Made by a program: the position numbers and the translations under genes
Assembly (NCBI GenBank): GCA_019309685.1
Contig: JAFDFT010000220.1
Location: 1-5,542 of the forward strand
From: Deltaproteobacteria bacterium
GTDB taxonomy: Bacteria; Desulfobacterota; Desulfobacteria; Desulfobacterales; JAABPS01
Length of the DNA stretch: 5,542 nt
Direction: 5' to 3'
Notes under the pieces: model-generated
The model's input: only the letters and a program-made list of their open reading frames with translations
Told to the model about the DNA's origin: nothing
Databases searched by the model: none
Shown: piece after piece, positions 1 through 5,371 of the stretch
How the letters are laid out: the number at the start of each line of letters is the position of its first letter
How positions within the stretch are numbered: the first letter of the stretch is position 1

Positions 1-153
1 CACATCAATTTTATTATTATTTAATATTTCATTTATTTCAAATCTGCAATCTGCATCTGTCATATAGACATGAAAGCTTTCTTGTCTCAACCGCTCAACC
101 AGTCGCGACCAGAACAGATTATCAGATTCAACCATTAAGAGTCTTCCGTCCAT
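1..153 (-). CDS. Receiver-like (response regulator) protein, N-terminal fragment
   Basis: This is the first 51 codons of a gene that runs off the left edge of the window. The protein starts MDGRLLMVESDNLFWSRLVE and continues as a helix, then a second strand (FHVYMTD), then a helix leading to NNNKIDV. This is the beta1-alpha1-beta2-alpha2 layout of a receiver domain, with the beta3 strand that would carry the phospho-acceptor Asp just outside the window. The usual acidic pair at the end of beta1 (VDDE) is here VESD, so it is slightly divergent and phosphorylation cannot be judged. The start is supported by a strong Shine-Dalgarno AAGGAGAG eight bases upstream (about 162-169); a second in-frame ATG at 133-135 has no such site. 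It lies downstream of the 63-aa gene and probably shares its sigma-54-driven transcript. Output domain unknown. Confidence 0.75.
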   Translation of the reverse strand, partial: MDGRLLMVESDNLFWSRLVERLRQESFHVYMTDADCRFEINEILNNNKIDV

Positions 154-240
154 TTATTGACTCTCCTTGGTTAAATATTTGCCGATATATTTGAGTGTGA
201 TACGCTCCTTATTATTTCTTCCAAATATTTTAATCAGCAT
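154..240 (-). CDS. Possible 28-aa basic small ORF between the 63-aa gene and the receiver gene
   Basis: An ATG at 240-238 opens a 28-codon frame starting MLIKIFGRNNKERITLKYIG and ending TKESQ. Its TAA stop directly abuts the ATG of the next gene. The peptide is lysine/arginine rich. It is in the same reading frame as the 63-aa gene: only TAA plus four codons separate that gene's last sense codon from this ATG. The ribosome binding site of the downstream receiver gene lies inside this frame. Against it being a gene: it is very short, has no clear Shine-Dalgarno of its own (upstream ACAGAATAGTAAA), and I do not recognise the sequence. It could be a coupled small protein, a C-terminal extension cut off by a nonsense codon, or chance. 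Confidence 0.25.
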   Translation of the reverse strand: MLIKIFGRNNKERITLKYIGKYLTKESQ

Positions 241-252
241 TTTACTATTCTG

Positions 253-444
253 TTATGCTTTAGCTGTAACATAGCAAACACTTACATTTTTTAATCCCAC
301 ATTCTCAAGAAACATACTGAGAGATGCATTTTTGCCTCGATCCTTTTTGTGATTTAAAATTTCCATAGCCATATCGTGGCAATTGGCCTCAGCAAAGGTT
401 ACCGCTGCAAAAAACCTATCAAACGCTTCAATCCATTTTTTCAT
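253..444 (-). CDS. 63-aa small protein of unknown function (FAEA motif)
   Basis: A complete 63-aa soluble protein starting MKKWIEAFDRFFAAVTFAEA. The N-terminal 35 residues look like one or two amphipathic helices with the motif FAAVTFAEA followed by a stretch reading as a short second helix (HDMAMEILNHKK). The C-terminal part (SMFLENVGLKNVSVCYVTAKA) has beta character. It has no signal peptide, membrane segment or known catalytic motif; its cysteines are at about 22 and 57. The start is well supported by a very strong Shine-Dalgarno (AAGGAGGAGG, 447-456) close to the ATG. From memory, similar small FAEA proteins accompany histidine-kinase and receiver genes in Desulfobacterota, but no function is known to me. 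A good sigma-54 promoter about 45-60 bases upstream suggests it is the first gene of a regulated transcript. It may be an adaptor in the signalling system; that is speculation. Confidence 0.8.
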   Translation of the reverse strand: MKKWIEAFDRFFAAVTFAEANCHDMAMEILNHKKDRGKNASLSMFLENVGLKNVSVCYVTAKA

Positions 445-446
445 AT

Positions 447-456
447 CCTCCTCCTT
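447..456 (-). promoter_or_regulatory. Strong ribosome binding site of the 63-aa gene
   Basis: The sequence AAGGAGGAGG lies two bases before the ATG at 444. The core AAGGAGG sits five bases from the start. It is the best anti-16S match in the window and implies high translation of a protein otherwise easy to overlook. It contrasts with the sigma-54 activator and the NifX-like gene, which have no visible site. Confidence 0.8.
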
Positions 457-488
457 TTGTTTAAAAGATTAAGTTTCATTATATCTAC

Positions 489-505
489 AGCAAGAGGCAT
501 GCCAA
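489..505 (-). promoter_or_regulatory. Sigma-54 (-24/-12) promoter for the 63-aa gene
   Basis: On the minus strand the sequence is TTGGCATGCCTCTTGCT. Compared with the RpoN consensus YTGGCACG-N4-TTGCW, it matches at every strongly conserved position: GG at -24, GC at -12, and correct 10-nt separation. The only change in the hexamer is the frequent C-to-T in TGGCAY. Transcription would start near 478, leaving a leader of roughly 34 nt that contains the Shine-Dalgarno of the 63-aa gene. An IHF consensus site lies just upstream. The sigma-54 activator encoded at 3859-5271 is the natural candidate regulator, but this is inferred from proximity. Confidence 0.75.
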
Positions 506-516
506 TGTTCTTTATC

Positions 517-555
517 ATAGCAATATCAATAGGTTATGTATTTTCGAATTGCTAT
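517..555. repeat. Inverted repeat ATAGCAAT / ATTGCTAT upstream of the sigma-54 promoter
   Basis: Two perfect 8-bp arms, ATAGCAAT (517-524) and ATTGCTAT (548-555), are separated by 23 bp. Their centres are 31 bp apart, close to three helical turns, so proteins bound at both arms would lie on the same DNA face. The pair flanks the IHF-like site and spans about -39 to -77 relative to the predicted start. The long AT-rich loop and lack of a T-run argue against a terminator. It could be an activator binding site or chance in AT-rich DNA. Confidence 0.35.
524..536 (+). promoter_or_regulatory. Putative IHF binding site
   Basis: TATCAATAGGTTA is an exact match to the IHF consensus WATCAANNNNTTR. It lies about 20 bp upstream of the -24 box, centred near -52. 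Sigma-54 promoters commonly need an IHF-induced bend between the promoter and the distal activator site, so the position makes sense. A single 13-mer match can occur by chance in AT-rich sequence, so the support comes mainly from location. Confidence 0.5.
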
Positions 556-568
556 AAGTTGGAAATGT

Positions 569-1231
569 CTAAGCATAAGAAGATAATCTTAAACTGACTG
601 CTGAGGGTTCAATAAAAACCTCCCCTTGAACTAAAGCCGCAGTTTTTTTAAGTTTATCCAATAAATTAGGATGCGATTTTTCAGCGGAAATATCTCCTGA
701 ATCCGCAAGTTCATCGCTGCAATCAAATTTTATTTCATAATCGCCTTTGTCTTTCTGAAGAATAGATATATCTATTTGGTTCTGCTGGGGAAGACCGGAA
801 ATACAATATTCAATGCATGAAAATAGTATCATCTGCAAAAAAACCTGACATATTGTAATCTTTCTTATTCTATCCGGCAGTTGGGCGTTTAAGGTTATAT
901 TTTTCAGCCGGGCATACCGCCCGCACAAGACAGTCATCTCTTGCACCGTCTCATGTAAATCGATTTCCGCTTTTTCCTTGTCAGTAGCATGCGCGAATTT
1001 GTTAAGATGCGTAAGCAGCGTAACCCCATTTTCTATTTGCTTTTGTATCGTTGACAGTGATTTTTGGAACCTCTCCTTATGCTGAAATGATTTTGTGTCC
1101 GTTAAATCCATCAGATCACCCATCAGGCCGGATGTTTCCTTAATGACTGCCAAAACATTTTTTAGTTCATGGGTTATTCCCGCGGTAATTTTTCCGAAAA
1201 ATTCTATTTCATCTGATCTTTTATTGTCCAT
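569..1231 (-). CDS. DHp-type phospho-acceptor protein without a functional-looking ATPase domain
   Basis: A 220-aa soluble protein with no membrane segment. Residues about 8-80 are a HisKA-like helical hairpin with an H-box, GKITAGITHELKNVLAVI, where H21 is the expected phospho-acceptor. The second helix runs through a region rich in Q, E and L up to about residue 80. Residues about 90-218 occupy the place of the HATPase domain but lack its motifs. The N-box position reads QMILFSCIEYCI with no Asn, the G1 position reads CSDELADSGD without DxGxG, and there is no GxGxG G2 loop; only the end (VQGEVFIEPSAVSLRLS) recalls the final HATPase strands. This layout resembles the phosphotransferases ChpT and Spo0B, which keep a DHp helix pair and a degenerate ATPase fold. 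It follows the response regulator by 55 nt. The likely role is phosphotransfer to or from that regulator, or phosphatase/scaffold; this is inference. Only a weak GGA precedes the ATG, but an in-frame TAA lies just upstream, fixing the start. Confidence 0.8.
   Translation of the reverse strand: MDNKRSDEIEFFGKITAGITHELKNVLAVIKETSGLMGDLMDLTDTKSFQHKERFQKSLSTIQKQIENGVTLLTHLNKFAHATDKEKAEIDLHETVQEMTVLCGRYARLKNITLNAQLPDRIRKITICQVFLQMILFSCIEYCISGLPQQNQIDISILQKDKGDYEIKFDCSDELADSGDISAEKSHPNLLDKLKKTAALVQGEVFIEPSAVSLRLSSYA
607..631. repeat. Inverted repeat GTTCAA-N13-TTGAAC, possible activator site
   Basis: Perfect 6-bp arms GTTCAA (607-612) and TTGAAC (626-631) lie within the 3' end of the DHp-protein gene. 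Relative to the predicted sigma-54 start near 478 this is about -129 to -153, the usual distance for an enhancer-like site bound by a Fis-type HTH activator. A smaller palindrome, AAGATAATCTT, lies at 580-590. The arms are short and within coding sequence, so chance is quite possible. Confidence 0.2.
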
Positions 1232-1286
1232 AAAGGTTGTTCCATTTTATTCAATGATATTTAGATCTTACATTACAATAATCATG

Positions 1287-1658
1287 TTATTTATTTCCTT
1301 TTACTGCCGCATTAATTTTCTCTGTTAACTCTTCAATATCTATAGGTTTCATTAGATAATCAAAAGCGCCCAGGCTCATTCCTTCTACCCCTTCTTCTGT
1401 GGCACCATGCCCGGTTAAAAGAATGACAGGAATGTTACTACTTCGCTTTTTTAGTTCTTTGAGCACGTCAAACCCGCTCATTCCGGGCATGAATACATCC
1501 AAAACAATAACATCGAAAACGGATGCATCAAACAGATTTAACGCTTCTTCACCATCCGCGGAGATCTCAGTTTGAAATTCTCTAAGTCGAAGCCTTTCCG
1601 CAAGGGTTGTAACAAATTCTACTTCATCATCAACTAATAATATTTTTAGATTTTTCAT
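1287..1658 (-). CDS. Single-domain response regulator (CheY-like receiver)
   Basis: A 123-aa stand-alone receiver domain. All canonical residues are visible: the acidic pair D10-D11 in ILLVDDE, the phospho-acceptor D54 in VIVLDVFMPGMSG, T82 in VILLTGHG and K104 in YLMKPID. There is no output domain, so it must act by protein contact or as a relay intermediate. The open frame extends upstream to an ATG at 1736, but those 26 extra residues overlap the kinase gene and precede beta1. The ATG at 1658 begins exactly at MKNLKILLVDDE and has a GAAGG ribosome site a few bases upstream. It lies 7 nt after the histidine kinase stop, so the two form a cognate pair translated from one message. The DHp-only protein follows and is a likely partner. 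Confidence 0.93.
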   Translation of the reverse strand: MKNLKILLVDDEVEFVTTLAERLRLREFQTEISADGEEALNLFDASVFDVIVLDVFMPGMSGFDVLKELKKRSSNIPVILLTGHGATEEGVEGMSLGAFDYLMKPIDIEELTEKINAAVKGNK

Positions 1659-1665
1659 TTTACCT

Positions 1666-3384
1666 TCACTCTGTTTTGGATTTTTTGAGAAAATAAATTG
1701 TAAAATCCGTCCCTTCATTCTCATTGCTCTTAACAATCAAATCACCACCCAGTTTTTTTACAATACCATACGTAATAGGAAGTCCGAGTCCTGTCCCATA
1801 TTCTTTCTTGGTTGTAAAAAAAGGCTCAAATATGTGTGCCAGGGTTTCCTTTGACATGCCACATCCATTATCTTTAATGGATGCACCTACCCTGCTAACA
1901 TCCTCATCCCACGACCGAATAATTATTTTGCCACCGTCTTTAACCGCTGACATTGAATTGGAAAGAATATTCAAAAAAACCTGCTGAATCTGCCCTTTGT
2001 CTGAAAAAATTCTGGGAAGGTCTTCGTCAATGTCTAGCTGAATATCAATTTTTCTAAACAAAGCCTCCTTGTCCAGAAATCCCATCACCTCGATGATAAC
2101 GTCGTTTAAACTTAGCATTTCAAGTTCTATGTCAAACCGTTTGGCAAATCCCAGCAAACGATGGGTAATGTTTCTGCAACGCCCTACCGCTCCAATAATG
2201 GAATCCGCAATTTTTATCAGCTTTATTGTTTTTTCGGAATCTGAAGTGTTTTGATAAAGGTCTTTTATTAATCCTGCTTTTTCGTTAATAATTGCCATAG
2301 GATTATTAATTTCGTGCGCCACTCCGGCTGCAAGCCGTCCTATGGATGAAAGTTTCTGAGAATGTTCAAGTTCCCTAAACGCAAGCTCTCGCCTTTCGTC
2401 TGCTTCCCGAATTTTCTTTACCAGCATATTTGAAACTTTTAAAACAACCACAATGATAATCGATATACTGATGATAAAAATTAAAAGCATTTCACCTTGT
2501 AACGCATACCAGGATTTTAAAATAACCGATTTGGGTTTAACAACAACAAGCGCAAAATCTTGTTTAGCGAAGTGCTTAATTGCAATCAAAACATCTTTCC
2601 CGAGTATGTTCTTTTCTTCAATCAGTTGCGATCGATAGCTTCCCATTGGTATATTGAGTTTGCAATGCTCTAAAACATTTCCACAGAATTTGGAATGCGT
2701 TTGCAAAATACCTTCTCCGCTGACAAGAAATGCGTCGCTTTCCGGATCAAGTCCCATGGCGGCAATGATATTGTCCAGCTTATCTGTATCAATGGTGGCG
2801 CGAAGTATCCATGCATGCCCATCTGGTTCAAATTGCTGAACAGCTATGGCAATGTGAGGAAACTGCCGATAACCAAGAAATACATCACTTATATAACTCC
2901 CTTTGATTGATACTTCCTGAAACCAGATCTGCTGAAGGTAGTCCTTGTTCAACAGTTCATATGGACCTGAATAACTGATTTGCATACCATTTTCATCAAT
3001 AATTCCAAGATCCACAAAACCCGTGAATTCTTTTTTTAACACCCGATAAATGCGACTGAGTGTTTTTTCATCTGATAAATCTTCAAAGCTGTAGAACGAA
3101 GCTATCGATCGTATGGTGGATAACCTTTCTTCCATATATAATTCTATAGAATGAACTGTTTTGTTCGTCAGGATGCTAATAGGATTAATAATTTCAGACT
3201 TGAGATTTGATTTATATTCAAGATAATTGATAACCGCCATAAAAATGAGGGGAATGATTGTAACCAAAAGCATTAAAATAGTAATGTTTCTACGAAGAGT
3301 TTGGTAGTGAAGCGGTGAATCTTTATCACCTGTACTTTGCAAAAACCTCTTTGATAATCTTTCCCCCCATTTTTTGTTATTCAT
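1666..3384 (-). CDS. Membrane sensor histidine kinase with extracytoplasmic Cache domain
   Basis: A 572-aa kinase. A basic cytoplasmic N-terminus is followed by membrane segment 1 (about 33-55). A large extracytoplasmic region of about 240 residues has the layout of a double Cache (dCache) sensor, with patterns such as VDLGIIDENGMQISYSGPY and the second-lobe DAFLVSGEGILQT. Membrane segment 2 is about 297-317, followed by a short coiled linker (about 320-345). HisKA carries H357 in AAGVAHEINNP. HATPase_c has the N-box around N472-N476, G1 DNGCGM (505-510), the F-box IFEPFFTTK and G2 GTGLGLP (530-536). All catalytic motifs are intact, so it should be an active kinase. No HAMP or PAS domain is evident. 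It starts 2 nt after the NifX-like gene, with AAGGAG inside that gene's end, and is followed 7 nt later by its receiver. The ligand is not predictable; dCache domains often bind small organic molecules. Two cysteines (C234, C241) in the sensor region are worth noting. Confidence 0.94.
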   Translation of the reverse strand: MNNKKWGERLSKRFLQSTGDKDSPLHYQTLRRNITILMLLVTIIPLIFMAVINYLEYKSNLKSEIINPISILTNKTVHSIELYMEERLSTIRSIASFYSFEDLSDEKTLSRIYRVLKKEFTGFVDLGIIDENGMQISYSGPYELLNKDYLQQIWFQEVSIKGSYISDVFLGYRQFPHIAIAVQQFEPDGHAWILRATIDTDKLDNIIAAMGLDPESDAFLVSGEGILQTHSKFCGNVLEHCKLNIPMGSYRSQLIEEKNILGKDVLIAIKHFAKQDFALVVVKPKSVILKSWYALQGEMLLIFIISISIIIVVVLKVSNMLVKKIREADERRELAFRELEHSQKLSSIGRLAAGVAHEINNPMAIINEKAGLIKDLYQNTSDSEKTIKLIKIADSIIGAVGRCRNITHRLLGFAKRFDIELEMLSLNDVIIEVMGFLDKEALFRKIDIQLDIDEDLPRIFSDKGQIQQVFLNILSNSMSAVKDGGKIIIRSWDEDVSRVGASIKDNGCGMSKETLAHIFEPFFTTKKEYGTGLGLPITYGIVKKLGGDLIVKSNENEGTDFTIYFLKKSKTE

Positions 3385-3386
3385 CG

Positions 3387-3737
3387 CTACACTTTCTCCT
3401 TTAAGGCATGAACAATTTCACCAGGCTGGATAGATCCTTCAATGAAACGATTTAATACGTGTTTATATGAACCAATAACTGAATCAAGGATTTCTACTTT
3501 CTTCCATTTAAGATATTGATAATATTCATCTTCAACCCCCCCACAAATAACCGTTTGTATGCCTTCCTTTATGATCAGGTTACACAACTGTTCAGAGGAA
3601 GATTGTGGTAGAACAACGATTTTTTCCTCATGTTTGCCTGATTTTTTATCCATGTTTACAATTAAAACTTCTGTTGTCAGATCAAATCGAGGGCTGACAT
3701 CATTACCGTAAAGTGTTATGAGTATCTTTTCGCTCAT
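3387..3737 (-). CDS. NifX/NifB-family (dinitrogenase iron-molybdenum cofactor type) binding protein
   Basis: A 116-aa single-domain cytoplasmic protein. It has the family's signature near the N-terminus, GNDVSPRFD (11-19), a central VICGGVED (63-70) at the end of a beta strand, and the C-terminal pattern DSVIGS...NRFIEGSIQPGEIV. Length and motifs fit the Nitro_FeMo-Co family of small proteins related to NifX, NafY and the NifB C-terminus, which bind iron-molybdenum or other metal-sulfur clusters. It has two cysteines (C52, C65) and several histidines. No nitrogenase genes are nearby, so a role in nitrogen fixation is not supported; its place directly before a sensor kinase suggests a signalling role, which is inference. 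Its stop is 2 nt from the kinase ATG, so translation is probably coupled. No Shine-Dalgarno is visible before the ATG (upstream GAACAAATCAAA), and no alternative in-frame start codon was found in the adjoining 40 bases upstream. Confidence 0.88.
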   Translation of the reverse strand: MSEKILITLYGNDVSPRFDLTTEVLIVNMDKKSGKHEEKIVVLPQSSSEQLCNLIIKEGIQTVICGGVEDEYYQYLKWKKVEILDSVIGSYKHVLNRFIEGSIQPGEIVHALKEKV

Positions 3738-3858
3738 TTTGATTTGTTCATATTGTGTGTCATATCGTATTATTTTAAAATATTTATTTTAGCAATATGT
3801 TATATTTGTTTCATTTCTTTCCTTATCTTTTTCATATAACAAAAACATACTGCCACAT
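3738..3858. other. AT-rich gap between the sigma-54 activator and the NifX-like gene
   Basis: This 121-nt stretch holds no gene. On the minus strand, TTGCTA (about 3788-3793) followed 17 nt later by TAATAC is a poor sigma-70-like pair. TGGCAGTATGTTTTT (3841-3855) resembles a -24 box but lacks the -12 GC. A 7-bp inverted repeat, GTTATAT (3799-3805) and ATATAAC (3834-3840), has a 28-nt loop and no GC stem, so it is not a convincing terminator. Whether the NifX-kinase genes have their own promoter or are read through from the activator gene cannot be decided from sequence. Confidence 0.5.
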
Positions 3859-5271
3859 TTAATCAATTCCATACTGTTTCATTTTTCGCCAGAGCGTACT
3901 TCTCCCCCAACCCAGCATTTCCGCGGCATTATTTCGTTTTCCACCGGATTTAAGCAGTGCATCCAAAATCATTTTCCTTTCCAATGCAGCCCATGTATGT
4001 TCTGTTGGATTCATGTTTTGTGGATCATATGGATATTGAACCGTCTTCGGTCCACCCATACCACCTGTTATCGAATGTCCTTCAAAATGATCCGTCTCAG
4101 TAATATATGAAGGTATATCCGTTGTTTCAACCTGATCCGTTGTACAGATGTTGATCGCGTATTCAATGATATTTCTTAATTCTCTGACATTTCCAGGGTA
4201 TGAATAATTTTTCAATGTTTGAAGTACTTGCTTTGAAAAGCCGTTAACGCGCTTGTTAAATCGAGATTTGAATGTATTTAGAAAGAAATCCATGAGCAGT
4301 AAAATATCGTCTCCCCTTTCTCTTAATGGGGGAAGATGAAGACGAACAACATTGAGCCGAAACATTAAGTCTTCCCTGAATTGTCCATCTCGAACCATTT
4401 GGCTAAGATTCCTATGAGTTCCTCCAATGATCCTGACATCCGCCTGAAATCCTTTTGTACTGCCTAATGGATGAACGATCTTATCATCAAGAAATGTCAG
4501 CAGTTTAACCTGAAGAGGGAAAGGAAGGTCTCCAATTTCTGTAAGGAAAAGAGTTCCATTATGCGCCAGGCGAAAACGCCCTGGTTTATTTTCGACAGCA
4601 CCGGTAAAAGCGCCTTTCACGTGTCCAAATAGTTCAGATTCTAAAAGTGTTTCCGGTAATGCGCCGCAGTTCACTTTGATAAATTGTCCTTTAGAACGAT
4701 CAGACGCATGATGGATAGCTTCTGCAACGAGATCCTTCCCGGTTCCTGTCTCTCCGGTAATTAATACCGATGAATCACTCCGGGCGATCACAGGAAGAAC
4801 CTGATTTATTTTTTGCATTTTCTCGCTTTTGCCGATAATCTGGGAAAAGCTATACCCTTGACCGATTTCAGCATGAAGTTTTTTCAAGGACCGAAGGTCT
4901 TCTACAATTTCCACATAACCCGAAACATTTTCCTCGATGTCCTTTAACTTCACAAACGTGATACGAACCGGCACCAATTGACGTTCCCGGTTAATCAGGT
5001 CACTCTCTTCTGACACTGACTCTCTTTGATCTTCTTCATCAAGAAATGGACAGTTCTTCATGCATTTCCTGCTTCGTAAAATGTAGGCGCATGAAATACC
5101 AATAGCCTCTTCTTGAGAAAAACCGGTAATTGCATGAATAGCCCGGTTGAGCATAACGACACGACGATCTTTATCCAGTATAAGTACACCCACTGGTATT
5201 TCGTCGATAAACTGCTGGAAGTCTATTGGCAGGGAATATAAATCTGTAATTTGTGGGAAACTTAAAACCAT
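3859..5271 (-). CDS. Sigma-54-dependent transcriptional activator, PAS-AAA+-Fis HTH
   Basis: A 470-aa bacterial enhancer-binding protein. Residues about 15-128 are a PAS domain (IPVGVLILDKDRRVVMLNRA) containing C61, C70 and C74 in a C-x8-C-x3-C arrangement ending NCPF. Residues about 145-375 are the AAA+ domain: Walker A GETGTGKD (173-180), the sigma-54-contacting GAFTGA loop intact (220-225), arginine residues in FREDLMFRLN (R299, R305) and sensor II YPGNVRELRN (359-367). The Walker B segment reads LFLTEIGDL, with Thr244 in place of the usual Asp; Glu245 is kept. Residues about 428-470 form a Fis-type helix-turn-helix (NNAAEMLGWGRSTLWRKM). It lacks a receiver domain, so it is probably controlled by its own PAS domain. 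The ATG at 5271 has no clear Shine-Dalgarno, and an in-frame TAG 13-15 bases upstream excludes a longer form. A sigma-70 promoter lies about 100 nt upstream. The likely local target is the sigma-54 promoter at 489-505. Confidence 0.95.
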   Translation of the reverse strand: MVLSFPQITDLYSLPIDFQQFIDEIPVGVLILDKDRRVVMLNRAIHAITGFSQEEAIGISCAYILRSRKCMKNCPFLDEEDQRESVSEESDLINRERQLVPVRITFVKLKDIEENVSGYVEIVEDLRSLKKLHAEIGQGYSFSQIIGKSEKMQKINQVLPVIARSDSSVLITGETGTGKDLVAEAIHHASDRSKGQFIKVNCGALPETLLESELFGHVKGAFTGAVENKPGRFRLAHNGTLFLTEIGDLPFPLQVKLLTFLDDKIVHPLGSTKGFQADVRIIGGTHRNLSQMVRDGQFREDLMFRLNVVRLHLPPLRERGDDILLLMDFFLNTFKSRFNKRVNGFSKQVLQTLKNYSYPGNVRELRNIIEYAINICTTDQVETTDIPSYITETDHFEGHSITGGMGGPKTVQYPYDPQNMNPTEHTWAALERKMILDALLKSGGKRNNAAEMLGWGRSTLWRKMKQYGID

Positions 5272-5371
5272 AAATATGGTACGCTATATAAGGTAGAATA
5301 CATCAAGACTCTTGCTCTGATTTTTTCTTCCGCTTTTATTTTTAAAAAAGAACCTTTAATAAGACATACGC

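Noticed and set aside
376..597. Plus-strand 73-aa frame
   Set aside because: It lies opposite the 63-aa gene and across its promoter, has no ribosome site, and reads as low-complexity hydrophobic sequence typical of an antisense shadow.
1095..1328. Plus-strand 77-aa frame, and similar plus-strand frames at 1724-2910
   Set aside because: All are antisense to well-supported kinase, receiver or DHp genes and show no recognisable domain.
1659..1736. Longer start for the response regulator at 1736 (26 extra residues)
   Set aside because: The extension overlaps the end of the kinase gene and precedes a perfect receiver beta1 start; the ATG at 1658 has a GAAGG ribosome site and gives the normal 123-aa length.
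1666..3384. HAMP or PAS domain in the kinase linker
   Set aside because: Only about 30 residues separate membrane segment 2 from the HisKA domain, too short for either domain; the linker is a plain charged helix.
3799..3840. Terminator between the activator and the NifX-like gene
   Set aside because: The inverted repeat has 7-bp AT-only arms and a 28-nt loop, with no GC stem followed by a T-run.
3841..3857. Sigma-54 promoter before the NifX-like gene (TGGCAG-N5-TTTT)
   Set aside because: Only the -24 box resembles the consensus; the essential -12 GC is TT.
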